From Myxococcales bacterium (lineage in GTDB: Bacteria > Myxococcota > Kuafuiibacteriia > Kuafuiibacteriales > Kuafuiibacteriaceae): 45,244 nt of DNA. A model generated the notes under the pieces. It did no database searches. It was not told where the DNA came from and worked only from the letters and a program-made list of their open reading frames with translations. Numbering within the stretch: position 1 is the first letter of the stretch; every line of letters begins with the position of its first letter. Where the stretch lies: NCBI GenBank assembly GCA_019634385.1, contig JAHQVK010000142.1, forward strand, positions 1 through 45,244, written 5' to 3'. A program made the translations under genes and the position numbers. This document shows, one piece after another, positions 8,574 through 18,700 of the stretch.

Positions 8574-10169
8574 CTACAGCGGTGGATCTGCGATTGTCTT
8601 CCACACCCTATACGCTCCCCATCGTCCAATCTCTCGGTATGAAGTGCCCAGAGCATTCTCTATCCAATCGTGAAAAGGCGTTGTCTGATCTCTCGGTTTG
8701 GCCTCAAAAAGGACCCGTCCATCATCTGCGTGGTGCAGCACCAATATTCTTGGTTGACGTAGCCTAACAACCTCGAAGGCTAGGCGTTGCCAAGCTTCCG
8801 CATACAGAAATGGTGATAGCGCATTATTGACCATGAGGACCGAAGCCCAAGGAAATGGTAATGCCCGCTGAGTCAAATAGTTGATCAGTACCAGTCGACT
8901 AGCAGTAAAAACGGCATCAGTGGGCAAAGATTCAGTCCTCACGAGTTTAGCTATTGCTTGAACTTCCGCATGGCTAAGATCCGAATAGTCATGGTCAGGA
9001 GTAAAACCTAATGCCCCTGACAAATCAGGCCCAACCCATTCATTGAGCGGTTCTTCTAATAGATCCCTAGCACTTTTGGCTGCAAAGACACACATCCCTA
9101 GAGCACACAGGGCAACCATCAATAGATTACGACGTTCCGAAAGTGCCTCAAAAGCCAAAGCTATCCCTACAGCAATTAAGATAATAATAACAGGATATAG
9201 TATGCCTAGATGGTAGCCAAATCCCTTGCTCATACCGAAGTATGAGATTAAGCCACAAACGAATAGAGCCAAAAAGACAAGGCCCTCCAGGCCAGCCTCT
9301 CGCCGTCGCTCAACCCATGCCACAACGGCCCATACCAATGTCGGGACCATAAAGACTTGACTGTATAGTCCTGAATTTAAAAGGTAATCCCAAGAAAATG
9401 AAGACTCTGAATATACCTCCGCGATATAGTGCATCACCTCAATAAACCCACGTAGACCACCAGTAAATAGCCCCCACGCCAAAACGAATCCAGAGATCGC
9501 CACGCCAGTAGCAATCGTAGTCCCAGCGACAGTAATTATGAAATACATGGTCGAGCCGGTCTGCTTTTGGGTCAAGAAAGCGACAACAAGCAGTAGTGGT
9601 CCAAATACAATTGTCGTTGGACGTATAAAGACTGCCATAACTAGTCCCATAGCCACCAGCGTCGCATATCCTACCCGTCGTCGATGGAGACTGCGAACCA
9701 GCCCAAAACTAGCAAAAATGAGAAAGTGACTAGCAACAATATCTCGCTGCCCTGCAAACCACCATCCGGACGCTACGTATGCTGACGGGTACACGAGCCA
9801 CAGAGCCCAGACCTCCCATCTTGGGGCGACTCCTGGTAGCAGCGTTTGAAGACAGCAGACAGCAGCAACCATGATGAGGACATCGAAAGCATGCCAAGCC
9901 CACGGAGTTGGTCCGAATAGGCCTACCGCAAGGTAATGTAGCCACATCGCTCCGGGCCAGTTTATCTCAGTGACGTCTACGTAAAGATAGTCCCCCTCAT
10001 GTACTCGCCAGCCAATATAGGAGAAAGTCGCTTGGTCAGGATTGAGGGGACTGCAAAGATAAAGCGACACCACTACTGTACACAGAGCCAGAGGAAGAAT
10101 GAAAAAACTTACTCGACTTCCTAACGTAGAACCTTCCAAAATGTTCGTCGAAATCTGATACATTGCCAC
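8574..10169 (-). CDS. Polytopic GT-C-type membrane glycosyltransferase
   Basis: This 531-residue integral membrane protein has about ten hydrophobic segments spread over residues 20-370 and a soluble C-terminal domain of about 150 residues. The first loop after TM1 carries NPDQATFSYIGWRVHEGDYLYVDVTE split by an Asp-Gln pair. The early acidic residue in the first extracytoplasmic loop is characteristic of the GT-C superfamily (PMT, ArnT and related families), which use polyprenyl-phosphate sugars to glycosylate lipids or proteins on the outer face of the membrane. NWPG and the following helix are also family-like. The donor and acceptor cannot be read from the sequence. It lies between mnmC and nadB in a same-strand run; no other envelope-glycan genes adjoin it. 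Confidence 0.75.
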   Translation of the reverse strand: MAMYQISTNILEGSTLGSRVSFFILPLALCTVVVSLYLCSPLNPDQATFSYIGWRVHEGDYLYVDVTEINWPGAMWLHYLAVGLFGPTPWAWHAFDVLIMVAAVCCLQTLLPGVAPRWEVWALWLVYPSAYVASGWWFAGQRDIVASHFLIFASFGLVRSLHRRRVGYATLVAMGLVMAVFIRPTTIVFGPLLLVVAFLTQKQTGSTMYFIITVAGTTIATGVAISGFVLAWGLFTGGLRGFIEVMHYIAEVYSESSFSWDYLLNSGLYSQVFMVPTLVWAVVAWVERRREAGLEGLVFLALFVCGLISYFGMSKGFGYHLGILYPVIIILIAVGIALAFEALSERRNLLMVALCALGMCVFAAKSARDLLEEPLNEWVGPDLSGALGFTPDHDYSDLSHAEVQAIAKLVRTESLPTDAVFTASRLVLINYLTQRALPFPWASVLMVNNALSPFLYAEAWQRLAFEVVRLRQPRILVLHHADDGRVLFEAKPRDQTTPFHDWIENALGTSYREIGRWGAYRVWKTIADPPL

Positions 10170-10293
10170 CTGATCAGTTCCCGATGTTTTCGCTTCTTAC
10201 CTTCGAAAAGCCCATCAACAAAAGATACCATGCATACATTTGCATCCGATCTAGTGTGAGCTCATATCGCTCAAATAGCAAGGTTAGGTCACG

Positions 10294-10312
10294 AAGTCCT
10301 CTGGGAGGACTT
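10294..10312. other. Short hairpin between mnmC and the glycosyltransferase gene
   Basis: AAGTCCTC (10294-10301) and GAGGACTT (10305-10312) are perfect inverted repeats around a 3-base loop, 13 bases past the mnmC stop on the minus strand. A T-run follows only on the plus strand (GACTTTTA), so it is a possible 3' end or processing hairpin for mnmC rather than a textbook terminator. Confidence 0.45.
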
Positions 10313-10324
10313 GACTTTTATCCA

Positions 10325-12178
10325 TCAACGACCAAGGTAAGTATCCAGATGCGCATTCCATCTATGTGGATGAAAAGCTTTTATGGCACTGAGATCAAGT
10401 GCTGCCGGTGCACCGGTTAAATCACCTATCAGCATTTCTCCTAGCAAGGGAGCATGTGCAAACCCTCGCGAACCTAACCCCGATAGTAATACCAGCCCAT
10501 CATCTGCGGCAATAGCTGGACCGGCCAATGGCAAACGATCTGGAGACGTAGTTCGCACTCCAGCCCACATTGCGCAGGGAGGTCTTAGTGCTTGTGCTAA
10601 CTCAGGAGCTACTCCACTAAGATTTTTCTCTAGTTTATGTTGTGCAGCATTGCAATCACCTGGATCAGCATCATGAGCGTGGGTAGCCCCCAAGACTATG
10701 GTAGGCTGTCCGGAGTGATCAACTTCTCCCGGTATTATGTAACTGCCCCACACAATACCTGATGAAAGACTAATTGTCTCGGGGAGCCTATAAGTCCCCA
10801 GCCAACCCCCACTATGTCGTATATTTTGTTGCCATGGACCGGGTAGGTCAGCCAGTTGAGCTCCACCAGCCAAGATCGCCGTTGGGGCCGCTGCCAATAT
10901 TTTTCCCGATCGATCTATGAGTATCCATTGATCACCATCTCGTTGAATACGTGTGACCGTCGCATCTATAATTGTTGCACCTGCTGCCAGAAAGCGAACA
11001 ATATGTTTGGGTGATAAATACCCCCCAGTAGAGATACTTACTCCACTCATCTCGCTAAAGATTCCCGTAAGAGCTGCCGTTTCGACCGCAGATATCGGCT
11101 TGAGCATAGAGCTGAGGCGATCGGCCAAGAGGCGAAGCCTACGCTGCCCCTTAGGTGTCTGAGACAACCGAAGCACCCCATTGCCCCAAAAGCTTGGATG
11201 GTTAGCAAACAGTGCGCGGCTGTAGGCAAAAGCCGCCATAGTAGCCCGCACATGGGGTTGATCTTTGATCTCCAAGTAGGGGTTAAGCAGCCCACGTGGT
11301 GCCCCAGACGCGCCAGCGGCCAATCCTCCTTCAGCAATAAGAGTCACTGGGCGTTTACGGGCAACGAGAGCGTGTGCTACAGAGGCTGCAGCCACCCCGC
11401 CTCCCACAACCAAAATCGGACCATCTCGAGGAGCTAGTCGTAGTGCCGAGCGAGACAATGACGCTTCACCCGTGAATACGGCCTCCAAACGATGACGTTT
11501 GGTGCCGTAGCCTGAGACTTTTTGCACGTTGAAGCCGGCGACCTGAAGTCCACGGCGGACAACTCCCGCTGCAGTGTAAGTTGCTACTCTCGCTCCTGCC
11601 GCACTCCGTCTAGCAACAAGCTCAAAGACTTGAGGTGACCACATTTCAGGATTCCTTGAGGGGGAAAAACCATCCAAAAACCAGGAATCGGCCCTAAAGT
11701 CAGCCTCTGTCAGAGCTGTAGTGACATCCTCGTGAATAATGGTTAACGTTACCCTATAAATATCTAGTCTTCGACGATGTACGCCCTTCCATCTGGGAGG
11801 CCAACACCGAACAAGGGCCTCTGCTATATCCCCAGTTGTTGGCCATCTACGTAGAGCGCTCTCGGCCTGTTTTTGGTCGAGTGGTCGGTTCTCGACCGAC
11901 ACTACATGTAGCCAGGCAGAAGAAGGAGCGTACTGCCGCCATAGTTCTACCAACGCTAGGATATTTGTACCGGTTCCGAAGCCTAACTCAGCTACGGTAA
12001 ACGATCGGCAGTTTGTCCAACGTTCAGGTAAACCGGTCCCCTGTAAAAAGACTCTACGAGCTTCGTCGAGGCCCCCTCCTGCAGAAAAGTAAATATCTCC
12101 TACGACCGGTGCTTGTGCAACACCGGAATCCTCATCAAATAGAAAATCCGCTGGGGGGCACTCCAAAGTTGTGGTCAC
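10325..12178 (-). CDS. mnmC: Bifunctional tRNA 5-methylaminomethyl-2-thiouridine synthesis protein MnmC
   Basis: This 617-residue two-domain enzyme completes mnm5(s2)U at wobble position 34 of certain tRNAs. The N-terminal MnmD domain (about 1-240) is a SAM methyltransferase with DIYFSAGGGLDEARRVFL, AELGFGTGTNILALV and WFLDGFSPSRNPEMWS. The C-terminal FAD oxidoreductase domain (about 250-617) starts with the nucleotide motif ILVVGGGVAAASVA and has GASGAPRGLLNPYL and the late GLGSRGFAHAPLLGE; it removes the carboxymethyl group. Length and domain order match the gammaproteobacterial enzyme. It follows mnmE by 71 bases on the same strand, and MnmE acts earlier on the same nucleoside, so the pair makes functional sense. 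mnmG is not in the window. Confidence 0.94.
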   Translation of the reverse strand: MTTTLECPPADFLFDEDSGVAQAPVVGDIYFSAGGGLDEARRVFLQGTGLPERWTNCRSFTVAELGFGTGTNILALVELWRQYAPSSAWLHVVSVENRPLDQKQAESALRRWPTTGDIAEALVRCWPPRWKGVHRRRLDIYRVTLTIIHEDVTTALTEADFRADSWFLDGFSPSRNPEMWSPQVFELVARRSAAGARVATYTAAGVVRRGLQVAGFNVQKVSGYGTKRHRLEAVFTGEASLSRSALRLAPRDGPILVVGGGVAAASVAHALVARKRPVTLIAEGGLAAGASGAPRGLLNPYLEIKDQPHVRATMAAFAYSRALFANHPSFWGNGVLRLSQTPKGQRRLRLLADRLSSMLKPISAVETAALTGIFSEMSGVSISTGGYLSPKHIVRFLAAGATIIDATVTRIQRDGDQWILIDRSGKILAAAPTAILAGGAQLADLPGPWQQNIRHSGGWLGTYRLPETISLSSGIVWGSYIIPGEVDHSGQPTIVLGATHAHDADPGDCNAAQHKLEKNLSGVAPELAQALRPPCAMWAGVRTTSPDRLPLAGPAIAADDGLVLLSGLGSRGFAHAPLLGEMLIGDLTGAPAALDLSAIKAFHPHRWNAHLDTYLGR

Positions 12179-12219
12179 CTGAACCCTCCGTCTATCAGCA
12201 TTCCATTCCTCAAAGTTGA

Positions 12220-12249
12220 CTTACATACACTATATAATATGTTTGTAAG
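12220..12249. promoter_or_regulatory. AT-rich inverted repeat between mnmE and mnmC
   Basis: CTTACATACA (12220-12229) and TGTTTGTAAG (12240-12249) are inverted with 9 of 10 positions matching around a 10-bp A/T-only centre. It directly follows the mnmE stop and precedes mnmC by about 40 bases. On the minus strand the centre contains TATTATAT, a possible -10-like sequence. It may be an operator/promoter for mnmC. A similar CTTACAAT arm pair precedes the clamp-like gene at 35373. Confidence 0.4.
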
Positions 12250-13605
12250 TTACTTACCGATACAGAATCGACTAAAGATCGTTTCAAGCACATCTTCACT
12301 TATGTTTGAACCCATCAGATCATCTAGACCCTGAGATGCTCGCCGGAGCTCTCCGCAAACGATCTCGTGCGGCATGTGATTCTGGATAGCTTGAATAGCA
12401 TCTCGAGTAGCGTCTCGACTTTGCAGAACATGGACACGATGTCGCTCTCGGGTGAGAAGCACCTCGTTTGTGCTTTCCTCATACAGTTGGTTCCGGAGCT
12501 GTGCCTTAAGGTCTTCTATGCCCACACCAGTCACCGCTGAAATCGCCAAGGGTAGTTGTGGTTGATTTTTGTCCGCTTTGGTCTCTACTTCAATGACTAC
12601 CACATGGTCCGGAATGCTCTTCCTTATGGCCTCATCCTCCAGCTGATTATCTTTAGGACAATCCCGCAAGAAAAGGACACAACTCGCTCGCTTGAGTTCA
12701 TCGACAACCCGTCCCATGCCAAGAGCCTCTACGGGATCTACATCTGATGCGGTCCGAAGGCCGGCCACATCAACTAGCAGAAAGTGGTAGCCATCAATCT
12801 CTAGCTCTACTTCCAACACATCGCGAGTCGTTCCAGGCAGTTCAAAAACCAAAGCCCGTTCCTCTCCATACAAGGTGTTCAATAAAGTGCTTTTTCCCAC
12901 ATTGGGTCGACCTAAGAGAACCACTCGGGCACCCTCACGCTGACGCTGGCCATAGCTTGCACTACTGAGTAGCTGCGTCAGCTGGGCTTCTGCAGCAGAC
13001 AATTCACGCAGGCCGTGCAAAGTCCTGCTATCACCAAGCAACTCTTCGGGAAAATCTAGCCGAGCTTCCAACTCCGCAAGCACGTTGATGATGACACTAC
13101 GTAGTGCCTGTACTTGAGTCTGTAAACCCCCTTGAAGATGAATCAGAGCCTGACGAGCCGCTCTCTCGCTCCGAGCTTTGACCAAGTCATGGACAGCCTC
13201 CGCAGAACTAAGATCCATTCGACCAGTTAAGTATGCCCTCAAGGTAAACTCTCCGGCTTCCGCTGGACGACATCCTAGAGACTCTAGGGCTGCTAAGACC
13301 TGGCCCACAAGGTAAGGATTTCCGTGCAGTGAAAGTTCAAAGCTATCTTCCCCCGTGTAACTCTTAGGACCGGGAAACGCGGTGCACATAGCTTCATCGA
13401 TCACTTCATGGGACGATTGGGGGTGAACAATTTCTCCTAAGGTCTGAATAAAGAACGACTGTTTCTCTCGGCGGGGCACAAATATTTGTTGCCTGATGGC
13501 GTGAGCTTTCGGCCCCGACACCCTAATAATAGCCAGAGCGGACGGTGCGGGTGCAGTAGCCAAAGCTGTAATGGTATCAACGCGGTGAAGGTCAAAGCTT
13601 GCCAT
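12250..13605 (-). CDS. mnmE: tRNA uridine-5-carboxymethylaminomethyl(34) synthesis GTPase MnmE
   Basis: This 451-residue GTPase, with MnmG, builds the cmnm5 group on wobble uridine of tRNA. The N-terminal tetrahydrofolate-binding domain (1-120) begins DTITALATAP and includes SYTGEDSFELSLHGNP. A helical domain follows. The G domain has P-loop GRPNVGKS (232-239), PGTTRD (257-262), DVAGLR (279-284) and TKAD (342-345), and the C-terminus ends FCIGK with the catalytic-type Cys. Two G motifs differ from the usual MnmE spelling: DVAG for DTAG and TKAD for NKxD. Length is normal. It begins the minus-strand run of five genes; an intergenic region of about 450 bases with repeat-like blocks precedes it. 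Confidence 0.95.
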   Translation of the reverse strand: MASFDLHRVDTITALATAPAPSALAIIRVSGPKAHAIRQQIFVPRREKQSFFIQTLGEIVHPQSSHEVIDEAMCTAFPGPKSYTGEDSFELSLHGNPYLVGQVLAALESLGCRPAEAGEFTLRAYLTGRMDLSSAEAVHDLVKARSERAARQALIHLQGGLQTQVQALRSVIINVLAELEARLDFPEELLGDSRTLHGLRELSAAEAQLTQLLSSASYGQRQREGARVVLLGRPNVGKSTLLNTLYGEERALVFELPGTTRDVLEVELEIDGYHFLLVDVAGLRTASDVDPVEALGMGRVVDELKRASCVLFLRDCPKDNQLEDEAIRKSIPDHVVVIEVETKADKNQPQLPLAISAVTGVGIEDLKAQLRNQLYEESTNEVLLTRERHRVHVLQSRDATRDAIQAIQNHMPHEIVCGELRRASQGLDDLMGSNISEDVLETIFSRFCIGK

Positions 13606-14062
13606 TCACAAACCAGGGTTCACATCATCCAGCGGATGTCTGCTGGCAACGACAAATGTCGCTTAGTAGCCGGTTGATTCGACTGAGCCCCCCTCCCTTC
13701 GAACAGATTTTCCCCTGGAGCGTTCCACCCCGCTTCATCTTTCATCGAATGCATACGCCTTGTGAGGAGAGACGTTCCACGGAAAGCCCGTCATGAACTA
13801 TAGGCCATTCGACCAATTTAACCCGCACCCCCACCCCAAATGGCCCTCCACCGCTTCACTGGTCTCTTCTTGTAGACCACTAGCTAGGGGGCTTTAACAT
13901 TGGCGTGGAACTATTACAAAGTATGGACTTGAAGGGAGGCTGGCCGACGGATAGGCACCCGATAAGAGAGGGAACGACAGTTACTGAATATTCTGCCGAA
14001 CAGGATGCGAATCATAAATCGCGCCCGAATTCAAGGAAAAGAACTAGCTAGTTGAGAATTCT
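13606..14062. other. Intergenic region with decayed repeat blocks shared with 44.7-45.1 kb
   Basis: No gene is supported. Four short blocks recur at the right end of the window: a GCTTAGTAGCCGGTTGAT-type block (13661-13678; compare 44843-44859), a core containing CTTTCAT...TGCATACGCC (13740-13759; compare 44989-45009) and ending ACGTTCCACGGAAA (13772-13785; compare 45035-45048), ATAGGCCATT (13800-13809; compare 44741-44750), and CGTGGAACTATT (13904-13915; compare 44761-44772). Block order differs between the two places. This suggests remnants of one repeat or structured RNA family. The mnmE promoter is presumably also here. Confidence 0.55.
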
Positions 14063-15304
14063 CTAGTCACTATTAGCTTCCTCTGGAGGCGCCTCCAACA
14101 CAGCTTCTCTTCTCGCTGACGGTAGAAAGCCTTGGGCACTATCCTTCGGCAAGCCTAAATCCCCCACCGTGCTTAAGTGTGGGTCATTTGCTTCGCCATT
14201 TTGTTCAGTTATTGTCACTTCAGTGCGTCGATTGCGTTTGCGGCCCTCCAGTGTAGAGTTTGTCGCCACCGGCCTACGCTCCCCCTCCCCTTTTGAGTGA
14301 ATAAGCCTCTTTGGCACACCTTTGGCTTCAAGAGCCTCAGCGACGGCTATTGCTCGACGCAAAGATAAGTTATCATTGTAGGTCTCTGACCCAACTGCGT
14401 CAGTGTGGCCAATCACCCACACCTCAAGATCGGTTCGAGAGACGACGAGATGTGCAATTTCACTCAGCACACTCTCGTATTTAGGTGGCACCTTAACGGA
14501 ATCAAATCCGAATTGGGCCGGCTCAGCGGAGTATAAAAATATAGTTTTGTTAGCTTCAACCATTGGCGTCTCCGCCTTTTTTGCTTTCGTCTCCGGCTGT
14601 GCTAGTATGGGAGGCACGGGTAGTGGCTTAACTACCATTGGTACCGGCGCCGGACGGAACAAGGTATAAGAAAGACCCATGGTCAGCGAATAGTGACTGG
14701 TATTACCAGCGTTAGGTCCTCTTCGCCCAGAAATGATGTGCCGACCATCCAGTCTCAGGCCCCATCTCGACTTGGGATAATAGGTCGCCCCAAGCCCCCA
14801 CTGAATAGCCCCATCAAGATCCTCTCCCGTTTCTCCGCTCACATGTAGAAAACCGCCCCCGAAGAGTATAAACGGGGCTAGTTTTGCTGGCCACCGTAGG
14901 ACTATTTGTCCCCAGGTGTTAATGAGATTGTTAGCCTCCTTTCGCTGATTCTCGAGAAACGAGTACCCGGACTCAAGTTCAACCCCTGCAAAGCTCAACG
15001 GAAAAAATCCTAGCCGCAACCCTAGAGTAGGACTTGGTGCTCGCAACGGCGAATGTATGTGGGCGGTGGAATCGTATAGCTCATGCTTCCCAGACGGGAA
15101 AAACAGTCCCCCCCATAGCCCAAGATTCAAGCTCATTGGGCTGGGTCCAACGCTTTCCGGTGGATAGTATCGTACCGTCGCCCCCAGATCCTCGATGGCT
15201 TCTCCCGTCCTAGCATCTCCGGCCCCCACTAGGAGCATCCATAGCCCTAGGAACCAGACCCCTTTAAGACATGCCACCACCTTCTCCCTCTGTCGTTGAG
15301 TCAT
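14063..15304 (-). CDS. OmpA-family outer membrane protein
   Basis: This is a two-domain outer-membrane protein. From the ATG at 15304 it is 413 residues. A signal peptide (about 1-32, with KGVWFLGLWMLLVGAGDA) precedes an N-terminal beta-barrel-like region (about 60-240, alternating strands, aromatic girdle residues, SYTLF at the end). A linker containing PVPPILAQPETKAKK leads to an OmpA/MotB-type peptidoglycan-binding domain (about 265-375). This shows FGFDSVKVPP, VIGHTDAVGSETYNDNLSLRRA and GEGERRPVATN...RKRNRRTEV, each part typical. A tail of about 35 residues follows. The frame is open to 15517, which would add 71 residues before the signal peptide; I prefer 15304, though no clear Shine-Dalgarno is present. 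It probably anchors the outer membrane to the cell wall. Confidence 0.85.
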   Translation of the reverse strand: MTQRQREKVVACLKGVWFLGLWMLLVGAGDARTGEAIEDLGATVRYYPPESVGPSPMSLNLGLWGGLFFPSGKHELYDSTAHIHSPLRAPSPTLGLRLGFFPLSFAGVELESGYSFLENQRKEANNLINTWGQIVLRWPAKLAPFILFGGGFLHVSGETGEDLDGAIQWGLGATYYPKSRWGLRLDGRHIISGRRGPNAGNTSHYSLTMGLSYTLFRPAPVPMVVKPLPVPPILAQPETKAKKAETPMVEANKTIFLYSAEPAQFGFDSVKVPPKYESVLSEIAHLVVSRTDLEVWVIGHTDAVGSETYNDNLSLRRAIAVAEALEAKGVPKRLIHSKGEGERRPVATNSTLEGRKRNRRTEVTITEQNGEANDPHLSTVGDLGLPKDSAQGFLPSARREAVLEAPPEEANSD

Positions 15305-15757
15305 ACAAAGGACCGCGGACTTAAGGCCTATGACAAAGACCTTAGGTCCATAAAGGACCCTGCGACGGCAAGGTATCATCTGCAATAGCAGTGGCTGACC
15401 ATATTTTACGTCACCAACCACTGTTTTAGCAGAACACTTAACGGTGCCGCAGATGGTAGAGTTTGACTTCACCGGCTTGTTTTGAAGGGGAGGCACAACC
15501 ACTCTCTCCGCAAACATTCGGTAGTTAAGATCAGGTATCGACAGTGAATGCTCTCATGGGCTGTTAGTGCATCATTTCCACACGCCTCGAACCCAGTCGC
15601 ATACTTTGCGCCTCAGTTGTCGAATGGCACCTATGAATAGCAATGACCGTAGCTCTGTCACCAGGTTCCAGAGTCCTAACCAGCAACCGCAGAGTAAACG
15701 ATTTTTCGTTTCGTATAGTTGATTATCATCCTATTTTCATCATAGTTAGCAAAGATT
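15305..15757. other. Divergent intergenic region
   Basis: This separates the OmpA-family gene (-) from the large lipoprotein gene (+) and should hold both promoters. The part below 15517 is open in the OmpA frame and may be its extended 5' end. I see no RNA gene, repeat or riboswitch that I can name here. Confidence 0.4.
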
Positions 15758-18700
15758 ATGAACTCGTTGGCTTCAACACAGCGGTCTCGACTTCATTCCC
15801 TGTTATGGTTTGTAGGCTTATTATCTCCTGCATCTATAATAGGTGCAATCGGTTGCGATGAGCCTATTGCACTAAGAGGCTATGGCGCGCCAGTTTTGGG
15901 ATATCCAGTCTCAGATTGTGTTCAAGATATACTCGCTATTCACCCCCAAGCGAATTTATGCCTGTATTTGCCTGGCGCCACATATGTTATTGCACCTTCT
16001 TCGAATCAGACACCCTGTACAGATAGCATGTGCGATATTCGAAGTTGGCAGTTAATACATGACAGCAGCTACTCTCAATCCCTTGTCGCACCAGAATACA
16101 AAATTCCCTTCATATCCGAGGACCTGGCGACTGATAATTTAGATGCCTTTTTAGTATTTAGCTCCGATCCCGAGTGTCATCCTCCTCCATTCATCGTTCA
16201 ACACCTTAATACCTGTATCCACTCCTTTGAAACAAGACCAGCTGGTCGAGGATGCTTTGCAGCTATGAACCTACCTCTAATTATCGGTGATGATGGTCTT
16301 TATATGGATCCTGAACGAACGGAGACCATATCCCTCCATTACTCCCAGATGTTTGGTTTCCATATGCAGAGTACCCGAGGGTATGATGCTATGGACAATA
16401 TCTGTGCTGCCCAAGATGCTATTCAGTCCGAAGAACAGCTTATCCCAATATCCTGGGAAATGACCGGCAGTGGTGCCGGCTCGCTAAACTTTCCAGATCT
16501 CCCTAGCACACCTAGTTGTACTAAGATGCCAAACCAGGTATCCAGCTGCGTACTTAAAGTCTCTCCAGGGACCCAGTTATCGGTTGAGGCCACCCCTAAA
16601 GCCCACAACCTTGTTCAGTGGGCGGACGAAAGTCACTGCGAGGAGACTACATGCACCAAAACCATATCTGTTACTGACTTGCCTCTCACGATCCCCGTGG
16701 CCTTCCACCCCAAGCTATTGCCCCTCACCGTAAGCATTATCCAAGATAATCCCGGTTCGAACTTGGCCCTAGTCAACGTTGTTCATACTTCCGGCGAGGG
16801 AGATACTATCACCGAAGAATGCACTAGCGATGAGCAGCCATGCACTTATATGCTGCCTTACAATACAGAAGTTGCCCTAACCGGTGTCCACAATGCGAAA
16901 AGCCACATTGGTCCTCTCCCCGGTGAGCCATGGTTAACAGGTAAACCTGATGGTAGGGAGATCGAATCCTGTTCGGATACCACCTGCCTATTGCTCATGA
17001 ATACCGGACGTCAAGTTACCGCCAAGTTCTCAGCTGAGGTATACGCCATCAGTATTTTTCCTAGGGAAGGAGCTGAAGTCGCAGCTCTCGGCGGAGAGAT
17101 CCGACAAATAGATGTAGATGGAAGCGGTGCCAAACCCCTCCGCTGTAGTAACAACCCTTTTCAGAGACCATGTGTTACTTACGCTCGTTTAGGCTCCACC
17201 GTCACCCTACTCGCCGATACCTCCCCCCGAACGCCGTCTCGTCGTCTTCTAAGCTGGGGGCTGGTTAATGATTCGGCCCAGAGCGTGTTAGAAGGATGTG
17301 AAAACCACCTAACACCAAACAAAGAAGACCGATGTTCATTCACTGTAGTCAACGCAGATGTTGCCTTTCAGCCGGTGTTTGGCTATCGAATTGATATCGA
17401 GCGCCATGGTGCAGGCGCAATTCTTGCCGGCAGCACAGTACTCCTCGACGATAGCTGTAACCATAGCACAAATGAGCCTTGCCACGGATACATACCAATG
17501 GGAGAAATTTCAAAATTTGAAGCTGTAGCTCCCAAACAGCAAACCTTCGTCGCCTGGAAAACGGATAGTGACACCCTAATTACATCAAAGACAACTAATC
17601 CTATCACGCTTAGTCCACTACAGGAGTCAGTAACCATTCGAGCCGAATTTGGCTTTACTCTTGATCTAAATCTCCAACAGACCAGCAATTGTGGGCTCGT
17701 TCATATCTACCACAACAACGAATTGGTTCCCGAAGCTTCATGTGAGAATCAGTGTTCTTACCGGTTTGCTGCTGGTACTGAAGTTCGTTTGGAAGGTGCA
17801 CCGGCAGCAACATCTAGCCCTCATGTCAGCTGGAAAGTACTACTTAATCCCAATGACGATCTCGAACAATGCTTATCAACGCCGGAAAGTTTACCTTCGG
17901 ACTGTTTCTTGAGTCCTGTTCAGAACACATCGGTCCTGGCTAGTTTCACCCATCCTCTTTATATCGAGCACCATAAGATCAAAAACGGAGTAACCGGCTC
18001 TGGTTACACAAATATATACGTTGATGGCAAATTATCAAATTCATGTACTCAGGATCAGTGCTTGAATTACATTCTATGTGGTTCAAAGTTTATGTTGCAT
18101 GCTTTGCCTGATTCTAACTCCACCTTAGCACCTAACGCTTGGATTGGCTGTCACAGTCCATCAAGAAATCAAAGCTCATGTATTGACTTTGCTGACGAAC
18201 CTCGGAACTTTTCAGTTGGGTTTGAATGTATGTATAACTTAACAATTAATCAAGCCAACAGATTAGCTATAACCAGTGTATTGGCTGACAGTTGGATGGG
18301 GTTAGCCAAAGTATGTAGAGCCACAAGCTGCCGCTACCGCGTGAAATGCTCAGACTCGGCAACTTTACGAGATATCCAGTCTCTGAGTGCTACTCCCACT
18401 ACCTATTCAAACTCGATTCGTACATGGTGCCGCGGACCAAATGACTGTTTACGTGCTTCATCAATTACTATTCCGGCACAAAAAATCCCTACTGAAAGAG
18501 ATTATTCTTTATACGACACATATAACGTATCTATAAACAGGAAAGATATATCTCCTCTTGTGCGAGTAGTTTCAAGTCCTGAACCAACGTTTCCCTCGGA
18601 TTCAATCATTGAATGCAACAGTGTTACCAATACTCCATGCAAAGGCGAATTTTTGGCTGGAGAAAAACTCACACTATCTTTTACGACAACACGGAACTAT

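Noticed and set aside
13606..14062. Full parS palindrome near mnmE
   Set aside because: Only half-site octamers are present; GTTCCACGTGGAAC was not found here.
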